A stretch of DNA of 64,000 bases from NCBI GenBank assembly GCA_009838625.1, contig VXRG01000109.1:34077-98076 (forward strand), read 5' to 3'. This DNA is from Caldilineaceae bacterium SB0664_bin_27. GTDB lineage: Bacteria; Chloroflexota; Anaerolineae; Caldilineales; Caldilineaceae. A model generated the notes under the pieces. It was given only the letters and a program-made list of their open reading frames with translations. It made no database searches and had not been told where the DNA came from. This document shows, one piece after another, positions 18,129 through 28,128 of the stretch. How positions within the stretch are numbered: the stretch's first letter is position 1; each line of letters starts with the position of its first letter. The translations under genes were made by a program, and so were the position numbers.

Positions 18129-18899
18129 GTGCAGAGTTCATTTTCCTTAGACAATAAGGTCGCATTGGTTACTGGCGCCAACGGCGGCATCGGCCGCTCG
18201 ATTGCGTTGGGATACAAGTCCATGGGCGCAACCGTCATTGCCAGCGGGCGCAACCCGCAGAAAAACGCTGCCGTGGCACAAGAGTTGGGAGACGGTCATG
18301 AAGTGATATCTCTGGACGTGCGGGACGAAGAGGCGGTCAACGGGGCGGTGGCGGGGATCGTCGAAAGACACGGCAGGATTGACATCCTGGTCAACAATGC
18401 CGGCATCGCCCGCCGTATAAACATACTGGACATGGATACGGAGGACTGGCATTCAGTCATAGACACGCATCTCAACGGAGGCTTCTACTGTGCAAAGGCG
18501 GCAGCCAAGGCGATGGTGAACGCCGGAAACGGCGGCAAAATCATCAACATCGGGTCGATGTACTCGTTGCTGGGCCCCCCTAATGTCACCAACTATGCCG
18601 CCGCCAAGACCGGCATCCTGGGATTGACGCGCGGGCTGGCGGTTGAGCTGGCAGTTCACAATATCCAGGTCAATGCTCTGCTGCCCGGCTGGCACAAAAC
18701 GGACCTCAACCGGGACCTACTCGATGGACCGCTGGGCGAGGAGATCCGGCACAAGACGCCGGCGAGGCGCCTGGGGACATCCGACGACCTGGCAGGGGCT
18801 GCCATTTTCCTGGCCTCCCAGGCGGCTGAGTTCGTCACTGGCACAACTCTGGTTGTGGACGGCGGCTACTCGATCATGGACCGACAGTGGGCGGATTGA
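18129..18899 (+). CDS. short-chain dehydrogenase/reductase (gluconate/deoxygluconate dehydrogenase-like)
   Basis: A 256-residue classical SDR. The GTG at 18129 is chosen because AGGAGG lies just upstream. Cofactor motif TGANGGIGRSIAL, the NNAGIA motif, the catalytic Ser in INIGSMYS and the YAAAK active-site Tyr/Lys pair are all in place, followed by PGWHKTDL. The overall pattern resembles 2-deoxy-D-gluconate 3-dehydrogenase or gluconate 5-dehydrogenase; the SGRN after the second strand suggests NADP use. Substrate is inferred only from similarity of this pattern. It is followed 69 bases later by a Uma2-type gene. Confidence 0.88.
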   Translation: MQSSFSLDNKVALVTGANGGIGRSIALGYKSMGATVIASGRNPQKNAAVAQELGDGHEVISLDVRDEEAVNGAVAGIVERHGRIDILVNNAGIARRINILDMDTEDWHSVIDTHLNGGFYCAKAAAKAMVNAGNGGKIINIGSMYSLLGPPNVTNYAAAKTGILGLTRGLAVELAVHNIQVNALLPGWHKTDLNRDLLDGPLGEEIRHKTPARRLGTSDDLAGAAIFLASQAAEFVTGTTLVVDGGYSIMDRQWAD

Positions 18900-18968
18900 A
18901 TCCGCCTACCTGGATCGAGTATAATGCGGTCACCGCGACGCACTGTTGATTGGGCAAGGAGGAGCACA

Positions 18969-19700
18969 GTGGCAGTATCTGCAGTCGAACGAACGTCGAC
19001 GCCTCCAACGACAGAAGAAGAGACCCCAGTTCCGCCTCTGAACAACGGCGACCGGCTGACGCGCGCCGAGTTTGAGCGTATCTACGCGGCCCATCCTGAG
19101 ATAAAGAAAGCGGAACTGATTGAAGGAGTCGTCTATATGCCATCCCCGGCACGGCACCGCGAACACGGGAAACCGCACTTTCATTCAATTGGCTGGCTCT
19201 GTCTTTACAGCGCTTCCACTCCTGGCGTGGAAGGAAGTGATAACGCTACGCTACGCCTTGATTTCGAGAACGAACCTCAGCCGGATGCCCTCCTGTTTCT
19301 GCCACCTGAATGCGGAGGGGCAGTACGGGTGGGTGAAGATGGTTATCTCGAAGGCACGCCGGAACTGATTCTGGAAGTATCAGCCAGCAGCGCCAGCTAT
19401 GATCTGAATCAGAAAAAGCGGGTATATGCCCGTAGCGGCGTTCCAGAGTACATCGTGTATCTGGCTTATGAGCAACGCGTTACCTGGTTTGTTCTGCGAG
19501 ACGGCGTCTATGTAGAGCAGCAGCCAGACGGGGAGGGCATTCTAAAAGGCGCACGCTTCCCAGGACTATGGTTGTTGCAGGATGCGCTCCTGGCCGGCGA
19601 TCTTTCCGGCGTATTTGAGACGTTGCAGCAGGGGCTTAAATCTGAGGAACAAAAGAGATTCTGCGCCGCGCTGGCACAGCGCCGCAAGGAGGCCAAATGA
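18969..19700 (+). CDS. Uma2-family (DUF820) PD-(D/E)XK nuclease-like protein
   Basis: A 243-residue protein starting at a GTG preceded by AAGGAGGAG. It has the Uma2 pattern: LTRAEFERIYAAHPEIKKAELIEGVVYMPSP, then LRLDFENEPQPDALLFLPP with the first acidic residue, and GTPELILEVSASSASYDLNQKK with Glu and Lys of the PD-(D/E)XK site, followed by YARSGVPEYIVY. Such genes are abundant in Cyanobacteria and Chloroflexota and their physiological substrate is unknown. An N-terminal Thr/Glu/Pro-rich stretch precedes the domain. Its stop overlaps the nitroreductase start by four bases (ATGA). Confidence 0.87.
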   Translation: MAVSAVERTSTPPTTEEETPVPPLNNGDRLTRAEFERIYAAHPEIKKAELIEGVVYMPSPARHREHGKPHFHSIGWLCLYSASTPGVEGSDNATLRLDFENEPQPDALLFLPPECGGAVRVGEDGYLEGTPELILEVSASSASYDLNQKKRVYARSGVPEYIVYLAYEQRVTWFVLRDGVYVEQQPDGEGILKGARFPGLWLLQDALLAGDLSGVFETLQQGLKSEEQKRFCAALAQRRKEAK

Positions 19701-20362
19701 TTCTGTCGACGCCTGAAAACCTGGCAGTTGCCGACCATCTGTTGACTACCACGCGTTCGGTGCGAAAACGACTGGACCTGAATCGTCCGGTAGAGAGCGA
19801 AATCATCCAGCAGTGCCTGGAGATTGCAGGGCAGGCCCCAACAGGCAGCAACCGTCAGAACTGGCACTTCGTCGTGGTAACCGATGGCGAGAAGAAGCGC
19901 TTCATCGCCGAGCGATACCGAAAGGTGTGGTACGACTACAACGCCACTCGGAGTGTGCCTACGGGACCGGACGCAACCACCGAAGACAGACAGATGCAGC
20001 GTGTGATCAGTTCCGCCCAGTATCTGGCCGACAATTTACAGGATGTTCCCGTGCTGGTCATCCCATGCATTGAAGGCCGCCCCGAGGATGCCGCTCCGGC
20101 TTCACAGGCTGGGCACTACGGCTCCATTCTTCCGGCCGCATGGTCGTTCATGATGGCGCTTCGAGCCAGAGGACTAGGCTCCGCCTGGACGACTCTTCAC
20201 TTGCGGCATGAAGGTGAAATCGCCGAGTTGCTAGGCATTCCCGATGATATCTCCCAGGCGGCTCTGCTGCCGGTGGCCTACTTCAAGGGCGACGACTTCC
20301 GTCCGGCCAAACGAAAGCCGATGCGCGACAGGACTTACTGGAACAGCTGGCAGACAGAATGA
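19697..20362 (+). CDS. nitroreductase family protein
   Basis: A 221-residue FMN-dependent nitroreductase-like enzyme. N-terminal TTRSVRKRLDLNRPV carries the FMN phosphate-binding Arg-Ser-x-Arg, EIAGQAPTGSNRQNWHFVVV is the second FMN block, and SILPAAWSFMMALRARGLGSAWTTLHL plus LLGIPDDISQAALLPVAY complete the fold. The physiological substrate could be a quinone, nitro compound or flavin; none is shown. Start overlaps the Uma2 gene and stop overlaps the helicase gene (ATGA), so these three genes are translationally coupled. Confidence 0.88.
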   Translation: MILSTPENLAVADHLLTTTRSVRKRLDLNRPVESEIIQQCLEIAGQAPTGSNRQNWHFVVVTDGEKKRFIAERYRKVWYDYNATRSVPTGPDATTEDRQMQRVISSAQYLADNLQDVPVLVIPCIEGRPEDAAPASQAGHYGSILPAAWSFMMALRARGLGSAWTTLHLRHEGEIAELLGIPDDISQAALLPVAYFKGDDFRPAKRKPMRDRTYWNSWQTE

Positions 20363-23300
20363 AGCTAGTCGCCGATATTCATCTGCACTCCCATTTTTCG
20401 CGAGCCACGAGCAAGAACCTGACCCTTGAGCACCTGTGGAAGTGGGCACAGCTCAAGGGCGTGCAGGTTGTCGCCACGGGCGACATTGCGCATCCAGGAT
20501 GGTTAGCGGAATTGCAGGCGAAATTGGCGCCAGCTGAAGACGGTTTGTTTCAACTGAAACCTGAGTGCGCCGCAACGGTAGCCGAAGAGGTGCCCCCGTC
20601 CTGTGAAGGGCCTGTTCGATTCCTGATCGGCGGCGAGATCAGCAACATTTACAAGAGATATGACCGAACGCGCAAAGTTCACAACATTGTTTTTGCGCCT
20701 TCGGTCGAGGCCACCGCGATTCTGCAGGCCGAACTGGAAAAAATCGGCAACATTCGCTCGGACGGCCGCCCAATCCTGGGTCTGGACAGCCGCGACCTAT
20801 TGGAAATTGTGCTGGAGGTGGACGACAGGTGCCACCTGATCCCTGCCCACATCTGGACACCCTGGTTCTCGATCCTCGGTTCAAAGTCCGGCTTCGATTC
20901 GGTGGAGGCATGCTTCGCCGACCTGACTCCGCACATCTTCGCGGTCGAAACCGGCCTCTCTTCCGATCCGCCGATGAACTGGCGCGTTTCGTGGCTGGAT
21001 GACTACACTCTCGTCTCCAATTCAGACGCCCACTCACCGCCTAAGCTGGCGCGAGAAGCCACTCTCTTTGATACCGAGTTGAGCTATGACGCGCTGTTCA
21101 ATGCGCTGAAGAGCGGTGACCCCACGGAGTTCCTGGGCACTATCGAGTTCTTCCCTGAGGAAGGCAAATATCATCTTGACGGCCATCGCAAATGCGGGGT
21201 CTGCTGGAAACCGGTTACAACGGTCGCCAACGGGGGACTTTGTTCGCAGTGCGGCAAGCCGGTGACTGTCGGTGTTTACCACAGGGTCGAGGAGCTGGCC
21301 GACCGCGCCCCCGGCACACGTCCGACCTCGGCGGCTCCTTTCACCAGTCTCATTCCGCTGCCCGAGGCACTGGGCGAGATTCTGGACGTTGGCCCCAATT
21401 CCAAGCGCGTGCAGACCGAGTATCTACGACTCCTGGGACGGTTGGGGCCGGAGCTGGCGATTCTGCGAGCAGTCCCACTTGAGGATATCTCCGCGGCAGG
21501 CGGCCCGGTTCTGGCTGAAGGAATCCGGCGAATGCGGGGAGGTGAGGTGGTTGCGAAGAGCGGGTTCGACGGCGAATACGGCGTTATCCGCATGTTTGAC
21601 GGAGAGGCAGACAGACTTTCTTCTTTCCAGCTCGGGATATTCGCGGGCGAGCCTGCGGCGGAAAAAGAGGAGAGTAGCGCTACATCAGCAGGGCGGGATT
21701 TTCTCAGGCAGAGAGATGAGAGTGTACCGTCAGAAGCAGCGGAGCCGCCTGAAGAGAAGGCCTTGGCAGAAGGGGAGATCCAGTATAGTCTGCCCTTCGA
21801 TTCAGCGTCGAACGGGCATGCCTCTTCCGATCCACGAAGCCACCAGGAAGCAGACGGCAGAGTTGCGTCCGCCTGGTTCTATCAGCTCAATGCGGAACAG
21901 CAGACCGCTGCCGCACATACCAGTACGCCACTGGCCATCGTAGCCGGTCCGGGTACCGGCAAGACTCGCACATTGACCGTGCGCATTGCGCGTCTGATCG
22001 AGGGGAAGGGGGCGGCGCCGTCTTCGATCCTGGCAGTTACATTTACAAACAGGGCGGCCGAAGAAATGCGAGAGCGGCTGACCGAGCTTCTGGGAACAGA
22101 GAGGTCATCGCGAATCACTGTCGGTACGTTTCATCAGTTGGGCGCCAGTCTCCTCAGGGAGTTCGGCAATGCAATCGGAGTTTCGCAGAATTTCACCATT
22201 ATCGCGGAACCGGACCGGCAGACTTTACTGAGGCGCGCCTGCCCGGAATTGGGCGCAAGGGAGTTGCGGGCGGCGCTGGAAGAGATATCGGCTCGCAAGA
22301 ATGGCTTAACGACAGCGACCACAGAGGGAAAAACTGAGGAAAGAGGAAGCGAAACCTGGGCTCGCTATCAAGCCGCCCTACAAGAGGCCAACGCGCTCGA
22401 TTTTGACGATCTGATATTGCGGGCCGTACAGCTGCTGGAGACGGACGCGGCGGTCCTGCGTACGGTGCAGGCGCGCTTTCGCTGGATCTCCGTGGATGAA
22501 TATCAGGATGTGAATGCGGCGCAGCACACGCTGTTGAGACTACTGGCGGCCGGGGGCGCCAACATCTGCGTAATCGGAGATCCGGACCAGGCGATATATG
22601 GTTTCAGAGGCGCCGATCGCCGCCACTTTCTGTCCTTTGAGGATGACTTTCCTGCTGGTGAACGCCTCCACCTGGAGAGGAATTACCGGTCAGCCCAGAC
22701 GATTCTGGACGCTGCAATGCAGGTCATCTCACACAGTCCCGATCATCAGTCGATTGCACTGATCGCCGACTTTGCCGAGCAGGTAAAGTTGGACGTCTAT
22801 CGCGCACCTACTGATAAGGCCGAAGCAGAGTATGTCGTCCACCAGGTGGAGCAGATGGTGGGTGGGGTCAGCCACTTCTCATTGGATTCAGGACGAGTAG
22901 ACGACAGCGGTCTGCCAGAGGACTTTACATTCGGCGATTTCGCCGTCCTTTACCGTCTCAACGCACAGGCCAGGTTGATGGAGGAAGCATTCGACCGGTC
23001 GGGCATTCCCTATTCGACGATCGGGGGCCCCGCACTGGTAGAACAGAGGCCGGTGCAGGAGATTGTGGCGCTCTTGTGGCTAGCACAGGCTCCAGACATC
23101 CCATTCCATTGGCAGCGCATCCTGACGGAAGGAAAGAGGGCGCTAACGGATGACGAAGCGGCAGGTCTGGCAGGGAGGCAGATCAAAGCTTCTGAGGCGC
23201 GCAGCACACCGGGGGCCTGGCTCAAGGAGATCGCAGCTGCGCCGATTACCCGTGCCTTGCGGCAACCCCAGAGGGAACGATTGGTCCAAACGGTTGAACT

Positions 23301-23856
23301 CGTGGAGGAGTTGGTCAGAAATGCCTCCGCGCCCCTGTCTTCACAGATTCAAATCGCGGCCGCGGGCTGGGCTGGATTGCGCGGTACCAACTTCAGCGAG
23401 GCTGAGGAAGAGCGAATCGAGCGTCTGCAGCGGCGCGCGGCGCCTTATCGAAACCGGCTGCAGGAGTTCCTGACGACGATTTCATTGCATAGCGAAGCAG
23501 ACCAGTTCGACAGTCGGGCCGACCGGGTGACGCTGATGAGTCTCCACGCCGCGAAGGGACTGGAGTTCCCTGTCGTATTCATTGCAGGCTGCGAGGAGGG
23601 GCTTCTACCCTATACGCCTTCCAACCGGGACGTTGACCTGGATGAGGAGCGTCGGCTTTTCTACGTGGGCATGACACGAGCACAACGGCGGTTAGTTCTG
23701 ACACATTCCGGCCGGCGCTTTTTGTTTGGGCAATCAATGGAAAACGGAATCTCAGGCTTTGTCACCGATATAGAGACGGCCCTGCAGGAGGTGCAGAAGG
23801 CCGAACCGCGACGGACCCGCAAGAGGGCAGAAGATCAGCAGATGCGACTGTTCTAA
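20359..23856 (+). CDS. endonuclease Q-like PHP domain fused to UvrD/Rep-type helicase
   Basis: A 1165-residue two-part protein. Residues ~1-430 match endonuclease Q: PHP metal ligands in DIHLHSHFS (His8, His10), TGDIAH (Asp42), GGEIS (Glu93), VHNIVF (His108), PAHIWTPWFS (His164) and NSDAHSP (Asp223, His225), then a zinc finger Cys279-x2-Cys282 and Cys295-x2-Cys298. After a ~75-residue acidic linker, residues ~505-1150 form an SF1A helicase: QLNAEQQTAA (Q motif), AGPGTGKTRT (Walker A, Lys535), VDEYQDVN (Walker B), GDPDQAIYGFRGA, LERNYRS, SLHAAKGLEFPVVFIAG and EERRLFYVGMTRA. EndoQ is known to nick 5' of deaminated bases and abasic sites; fusion suggests nicking followed by unwinding. Every catalytic motif seems intact. 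Confidence 0.9.
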   Translation: MKLVADIHLHSHFSRATSKNLTLEHLWKWAQLKGVQVVATGDIAHPGWLAELQAKLAPAEDGLFQLKPECAATVAEEVPPSCEGPVRFLIGGEISNIYKRYDRTRKVHNIVFAPSVEATAILQAELEKIGNIRSDGRPILGLDSRDLLEIVLEVDDRCHLIPAHIWTPWFSILGSKSGFDSVEACFADLTPHIFAVETGLSSDPPMNWRVSWLDDYTLVSNSDAHSPPKLAREATLFDTELSYDALFNALKSGDPTEFLGTIEFFPEEGKYHLDGHRKCGVCWKPVTTVANGGLCSQCGKPVTVGVYHRVEELADRAPGTRPTSAAPFTSLIPLPEALGEILDVGPNSKRVQTEYLRLLGRLGPELAILRAVPLEDISAAGGPVLAEGIRRMRGGEVVAKSGFDGEYGVIRMFDGEADRLSSFQLGIFAGEPAAEKEESSATSAGRDFLRQRDESVPSEAAEPPEEKALAEGEIQYSLPFDSASNGHASSDPRSHQEADGRVASAWFYQLNAEQQTAAAHTSTPLAIVAGPGTGKTRTLTVRIARLIEGKGAAPSSILAVTFTNRAAEEMRERLTELLGTERSSRITVGTFHQLGASLLREFGNAIGVSQNFTIIAEPDRQTLLRRACPELGARELRAALEEISARKNGLTTATTEGKTEERGSETWARYQAALQEANALDFDDLILRAVQLLETDAAVLRTVQARFRWISVDEYQDVNAAQHTLLRLLAAGGANICVIGDPDQAIYGFRGADRRHFLSFEDDFPAGERLHLERNYRSAQTILDAAMQVISHSPDHQSIALIADFAEQVKLDVYRAPTDKAEAEYVVHQVEQMVGGVSHFSLDSGRVDDSGLPEDFTFGDFAVLYRLNAQARLMEEAFDRSGIPYSTIGGPALVEQRPVQEIVALLWLAQAPDIPFHWQRILTEGKRALTDDEAAGLAGRQIKASEARSTPGAWLKEIAAAPITRALRQPQRERLVQTVELVEELVRNASAPLSSQIQIAAAGWAGLRGTNFSEAEEERIERLQRRAAPYRNRLQEFLTTISLHSEADQFDSRADRVTLMSLHAAKGLEFPVVFIAGCEEGLLPYTPSNRDVDLDEERRLFYVGMTRAQRRLVLTHSGRRFLFGQSMENGISGFVTDIETALQEVQKAEPRRTRKRAEDQQMRLF

Positions 23857-23927
23857 CGTCCCGCAGGAAAACACGCGCAAGGCATCCTTAAAAGAATTGA
23901 ACCGCGCCGCCGCCCCCTCAGCCAGTG

Positions 23928-24896
23928 TCACCATGCTGACGCGACTTCCAACGCCTCCATCTGGTCCGCAGTAAGTTCCACATCAAGGGCATTCAAGCTG
24001 CCATTCAACTGCTCGACCGTATTGGCGCCGATGATCGGCGCGGTCACCCCTGGTTGGGCCAGGAGCCAGGCGAGTGAGACGGCAGCCGGCGTTGCTCCAA
24101 GTTCACCGGCTACGACTTCCACCGCTTTCAGGACTCTCCAGCCTGCGTCATTGAAATAACGCTGGCGTACGCTTGCTGACCGGACGCTGTCTGTCGGGCG
24201 CTCACTGCTGTATTTCCCTGTCAGAAATCCGCCGGCCAGCGGGCTGTATGGGATGATTCCGATGCCGAAAGTTTGGCAGACATCCGCCAGTTCCTGCTCA
24301 AACTCGGCCCTGTGCACAAGGTTGTAGTGGGGTTGAAAGGAATCGTAGCGAACGAGGCCGTGCTTGTCGCTCGTCCAAAGAGCTTCCATCAGTCGCCAGG
24401 CCGGATAGTTGCTACAGCCGATGTAGCGCACTTTTCCTTGCTGTACCAGTCGGTCCAGCGCCTCCAACGACTCATCGATGTGTACATCCGCGTCGAAATA
24501 GTGTGCCTGGTAAAGGTCGATGGTATCGGTTTGCAGGCGGCGAAGAGAGGCTTCGCAAGCATCCAGGATATGCCTCCGACTAAGGCCCTCGTCGTTCGGC
24601 CCCGGCCCCATCTGACCCCGCACCTTGGTGGCGATGATCATCTGACGCCGATTCCCTTTTGACCGCAGCCAGCGGCCGATCACCGTTTCGCTTTCCCCGC
24701 CTTCATTTCCTTCCACCCAGCGGCTGTAGATGTCGGCGGTGTCGATGAAGTTGCCGCCGGCCTCTGCAAATGCATCCATCACCGCGAAACTTGTGCCTTC
24801 ATCGGCTGTCCAGCCGAACTGCATCGAGCCAAGGCAGAGGGGAGAAACCTTGAGCCCTGTCCGGCCGAGGCGGCGGTATTCGATTCCTCTCTTCAT
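23928..24896 (-). CDS. aldo/keto reductase
   Basis: A 322-residue NADPH-dependent oxidoreductase of the aldo/keto reductase superfamily. It begins [22 protein letters not shown], and carries the catalytic tetrad in [11 protein letters not shown] (Asp, Tyr), IIATKVRG (Lys) and DLYQAHYFD (His). Later blocks are [30 protein letters not shown] and [14 protein letters not shown]. The pattern resembles YajO/YghZ-like members acting on sugars or aldehydes; substrate is not assigned. Its ATG overlaps the selB stop by four bases (ATGA), so it is coupled to selB. Confidence 0.88.
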   Translation of the reverse strand: MKRGIEYRRLGRTGLKVSPLCLGSMQFGWTADEGTSFAVMDAFAEAGGNFIDTADIYSRWVEGNEGGESETVIGRWLRSKGNRRQMIIATKVRGQMGPGPNDEGLSRRHILDACEASLRRLQTDTIDLYQAHYFDADVHIDESLEALDRLVQQGKVRYIGCSNYPAWRLMEALWTSDKHGLVRYDSFQPHYNLVHRAEFEQELADVCQTFGIGIIPYSPLAGGFLTGKYSSERPTDSVRSASVRQRYFNDAGWRVLKAVEVVAGELGATPAAVSLAWLLAQPGVTAPIIGANTVEQLNGSLNALDVELTADQMEALEVASAW

Positions 24897-26821
24897 TCGA
24901 CGCCTCTCAACAATCTCTCGTCCCCCACACGGCGTGTGACGCGGCGGGCGTCGAGCTCTTCCAGGAGTGCCTGCGCGTATTTGCGACTTGTGCCAAGCAG
25001 ATCGCGTACATCTGCCAGCGTTATTGCCCCTCTGGACCGGGCCAGCCCAACAATTTTCTGTGCGGCGGCTTCGAAGTCCTCCCTGCGAAAATAAACGGAG
25101 GAGGGAAGCCGGACGATAATCTCCCGCTCAACCAACGATTCCAGGAGTTCTTCGTCGCCGTTCAACAGTTTGAGGGTTTCGATGGCATTGGGCGGACTGA
25201 ATGGCGCCTCGGCATAGGACTGAAGCGCCCGTTCAACGGCCCGCTGCTGTGTATCGGAATAGCGGACGCTGTGGGCAAGAAGGCGGACTGTGTTCTCTTC
25301 GCTTGCAACCAGCCCGTCCTCATTCGCCTGGGAGGCCAGGTCATTGAAAGCTCGTTGGGGCAACTCTTTGCGCACGCCTCCAGCACCGACCACTCGCAGA
25401 CGGCTGCGCACTTCACTGCGGGGCATGCCCTGTCGTAAAGAATGGCGGTGGTGGAACTCGGCAAGGAGCGACTGCATGTCGGCGACGACCTGCTGGTATG
25501 CCGATTCGCTTATCAGGAGTCGCTGGTCGTCCAATCCCCGCATCAGTTTGTCATCGAAAAGCCGTCGAACTGCCGAACCTGCAATCTCTCTGTCAAGTCC
25601 GGAAGCGGCGATCAGCTCCTGTTCAGCTAGCAAGGGTTCCCGTTCCAGGCTCTGAAGCACGATTTCATCGGGGCTCCCTTGCGCGAGAGTTTCCAGCCTG
25701 TTGATTACAGTGGCGTCGTTGCGTCGATAGCGCCGGCGCGGGTGTGGGTCGAGCACTTCGCCGCCACCCAAGGTGAGGCTGGGAGACGGTTGGCGCAGTA
25801 TGAACCGGTCTCCGGCGGCGACGAGAATCGGGCGCTCGAGGCGTAGCTGCAGCCATCCCTCGCCGCCGGGAGGCAGCTCCTCAGCAGCCAGGAGACGTAG
25901 ATGTGCAGGCGTCTCTGACGCACCGCTGAACAGGTCTACGGCCGTGTTGTGACGCAGCGGCTTAGGCGCGTCGGGAAGTAGACGAAAGGAGACGTCGAGC
26001 AGTCGCGTCGCCCGCAGCGTCCCCGGGGTGACGGCTACCTGTCCGCGGCGTATTTCGTCGGTAGCGATGCCGCTGAGGTTTACGGCGACCCGGCTGCCGG
26101 GCAGCGCGCGTTCGATTTCCTGCTTGTGCGTCTGCAGTGCCCGCACGCGGCCCGAAGGCCCGTCGGGAAGAATATCTACCGGTTCCCCCACGGCAAGATG
26201 TCCGTCGCTCAGCGTGCCGGTAACGATTGTGCCGAAACCGGGCAGGCTGAAGATCCGATCGACAGGCAAACGCGGTCGGCCTCGATCGCGTCGGGGGGGT
26301 AGCGCCGTCAGAGCAGCTGACAAGGAGGATCGCAGGTGATCCAGGCCTTCGCCGGTCTGCGCGCTGACGCGTATGATAGGCGCGGCCTCCAATCGAGTGC
26401 CAGCAAGAATTTCCTGAATATCAAGCTCGATCAGCTCCAGCCACTCGGGGTCGTCGATCAGATCCGTCTTCGTGAGGGCAACCAGGCCGTCGGGGAGAGC
26501 GAGCAGGTCCAATATGGCGAGATGTTCACGGGTCTGGGGCATGACCCCCTCGTCTGCGGCGATGACGAGGATAGCGGCGTCAACGCTGCCGACGCCGGCA
26601 AGCATATTCTTGATGAAGTCGATATGGCCGGGTACGTCAACAATGCTGACAGGCTCTACAGAACCGTCCGGCATTGCCAGGTCCATCCAGGCGAAGCCGA
26701 GCACGATGGTGAGCCCGCGACGTTTTTCTTCTTCAAGCCGGTCGGGGTTACTTCCCGTAAGCGCCTGGACCAGTGTCGACTTGCCGTGGTCCACGTGTCC
26801 TGCAGTGGCGACGACCCGCAT
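24893..26821 (-). CDS. selB: selenocysteine-specific elongation factor SelB
   Basis: A 642-residue SelB, the GTPase that carries selenocysteyl-tRNA(Sec) to UGA codons marked by a SECIS element. G-domain motifs: [10 protein letters not shown] (residues 8-17), [18 protein letters not shown] and LTKTDLI. Domains II/III include [12 protein letters not shown] and an [19 protein letters not shown] segment. The C-terminal ~250 residues are the winged-helix array that binds SECIS RNA; they end in [27 protein letters not shown]. The length and the C-terminal array distinguish it from EF-Tu. selA, selD and tRNA-Sec were not seen in this window. Its ATG shares one base with the upstream stop (TGATG). 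Confidence 0.95.
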   Translation of the reverse strand: MRVVATAGHVDHGKSTLVQALTGSNPDRLEEEKRRGLTIVLGFAWMDLAMPDGSVEPVSIVDVPGHIDFIKNMLAGVGSVDAAILVIAADEGVMPQTREHLAILDLLALPDGLVALTKTDLIDDPEWLELIELDIQEILAGTRLEAAPIIRVSAQTGEGLDHLRSSLSAALTALPPRRDRGRPRLPVDRIFSLPGFGTIVTGTLSDGHLAVGEPVDILPDGPSGRVRALQTHKQEIERALPGSRVAVNLSGIATDEIRRGQVAVTPGTLRATRLLDVSFRLLPDAPKPLRHNTAVDLFSGASETPAHLRLLAAEELPPGGEGWLQLRLERPILVAAGDRFILRQPSPSLTLGGGEVLDPHPRRRYRRNDATVINRLETLAQGSPDEIVLQSLEREPLLAEQELIAASGLDREIAGSAVRRLFDDKLMRGLDDQRLLISESAYQQVVADMQSLLAEFHHRHSLRQGMPRSEVRSRLRVVGAGGVRKELPQRAFNDLASQANEDGLVASEENTVRLLAHSVRYSDTQQRAVERALQSYAEAPFSPPNAIETLKLLNGDEELLESLVEREIIVRLPSSVYFRREDFEAAAQKIVGLARSRGAITLADVRDLLGTSRKYAQALLEELDARRVTRRVGDERLLRGVE

Positions 26822-28128
26822 CAGGTGCGGTTTTGTGACTGTTCACCGGAGACCACTCCGGCCATGCGGGGCGTGTTGTTGTTTTGGCGGGCATACAGTT
26901 CGGCGGTACGGCGCTGCTTCTGCCACTCTTCTTCGAGGTCTTTCATTGTTTCGTCCCTTTCTTCAAGGGCCGTCTGCAGACCGTCGAGCCAAAGCTGCGC
27001 CGCACTGATGTAGCGGCCACCGTATTGTTCCTGCAGTTTCCAGAGGAGGCGCAGCATCTCTTCGTGCACGCGCAGGTCGTGCAAAATGGGAGGGAGATGA
27101 TCGAGCAGTTCCTTGTTGTTCTTTTCTTGCTCCCGCCACAAATGCTCCTGTCGAAGACCATCGCGGCGGCTACTTTTCTCGTACTCCTCTTGAAACTCTT
27201 CCATCTCCCTTCGCATGCGTTCTTCGGCCAGCCGTTGGAGCTCCTGCACCTGGGTCTGATCGCGACGAATGTTTTCCTGAAACTCAGGGATGGTATTGGC
27301 GGCACGACGAGCAGTTTCGACGGTCTGGGAAAAGGACTGCAAACGTTCTTCATTCTTGTTAACGACCGACTGCTGGTCGTCAATGATTTCCTGCCAGCGG
27401 GTGAGAACCTGGAGGCGCTCGACGACCTCGACGCGCAGCCGCTCCATGAACTGCTGCTGCTCCTCCCGGATTTCGCCAAAGACCGGCCGCCAGCGCTCAA
27501 TTTCTGCGCTCATTCGGCGGTCGGCGTCCTCAAGAATTGAGAAGCGTCCCGTGAAAGCTTCGGTTCGCTTGAACAGCTCGACAGTCTCCTGCTGCAACTG
27601 GGCGATACGCTTTGCGTCGCCTGTGCGCTGGTCGGCGAGAAATGGAATCTGGCGCGTGCGTTCTTCAAGATCCTTGACAAGCAGATTCACCTGATTCCGA
27701 CTCTCCATGATCATATCGACCATGCGCTCTTCCTCGCCTTTGCGCAACTCGACCGCTTCTTCGATGCGGCCGATGCGAGGCAGTTCGCGACGCACCTCAC
27801 TAATCTCTCTTGTCAGCGCTTCCCTGTCGGCCAGCCTGGCACGCTCGTATTCGCGGGCCGTCTGGGAGTAGCCCTCATCGCTGCGGTCGATTACCAAGCC
27901 AAGTTCCTGCTTGAAGCTCTCAATCTGCTGTTCAAGTTGATTGAACCGGCCCAATTGCGCGATCGTAGATGCCAGCCGTCCTTCAAGCTCCTGGATACGA
28001 CGCGCTTGTTCGACGACATCTCCGCTCTGGCTCTCCAACTGCTGTTGCAATCGCGAGATTTCAGCGCGATCGCGCCGATGCTCTTCGTCGAGCCAGGTCA
28101 CCATTTGGGCTAGTTGGGCGTTGTCCAT
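26821..28128 (-). CDS. long coiled-coil protein of unknown function
   Basis: A 435-residue, highly charged protein with no membrane segment or signal peptide. Nearly the whole length is heptad-rich: VTWLDEEHRRDRAEISRLQQ, IQELEGRLASTIAQLGRFNQ and LEERTRQIPFLADQRTGDAK are examples, with many Gln, Glu and Arg. A non-coiled C-terminal section mentions YGGRYISAAQLWLDGLQTAL and a tail with NNNTPRM. It is the first gene of the coiled-coil/selB/aldo-keto reductase unit; stop and selB start overlap. An architectural or partition-related role would fit the composition, but nothing specific points to one. Confidence 0.75.
   Translation of the reverse strand: MDNAQLAQMVTWLDEEHRRDRAEISRLQQQLESQSGDVVEQARRIQELEGRLASTIAQLGRFNQLEQQIESFKQELGLVIDRSDEGYSQTAREYERARLADREALTREISEVRRELPRIGRIEEAVELRKGEEERMVDMIMESRNQVNLLVKDLEERTRQIPFLADQRTGDAKRIAQLQQETVELFKRTEAFTGRFSILEDADRRMSAEIERWRPVFGEIREEQQQFMERLRVEVVERLQVLTRWQEIIDDQQSVVNKNEERLQSFSQTVETARRAANTIPEFQENIRRDQTQVQELQRLAEERMRREMEEFQEEYEKSSRRDGLRQEHLWREQEKNNKELLDHLPPILHDLRVHEEMLRLLWKLQEQYGGRYISAAQLWLDGLQTALEERDETMKDLEEEWQKQRRTAELYARQNNNTPRMAGVVSGEQSQNRT

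Noticed and set aside
24893..26821. Selenoprotein gene next to selB
   Set aside because: Looked for an in-frame TGA continuing a conserved domain in neighbouring genes; none was convincing, and all neighbours end normally.
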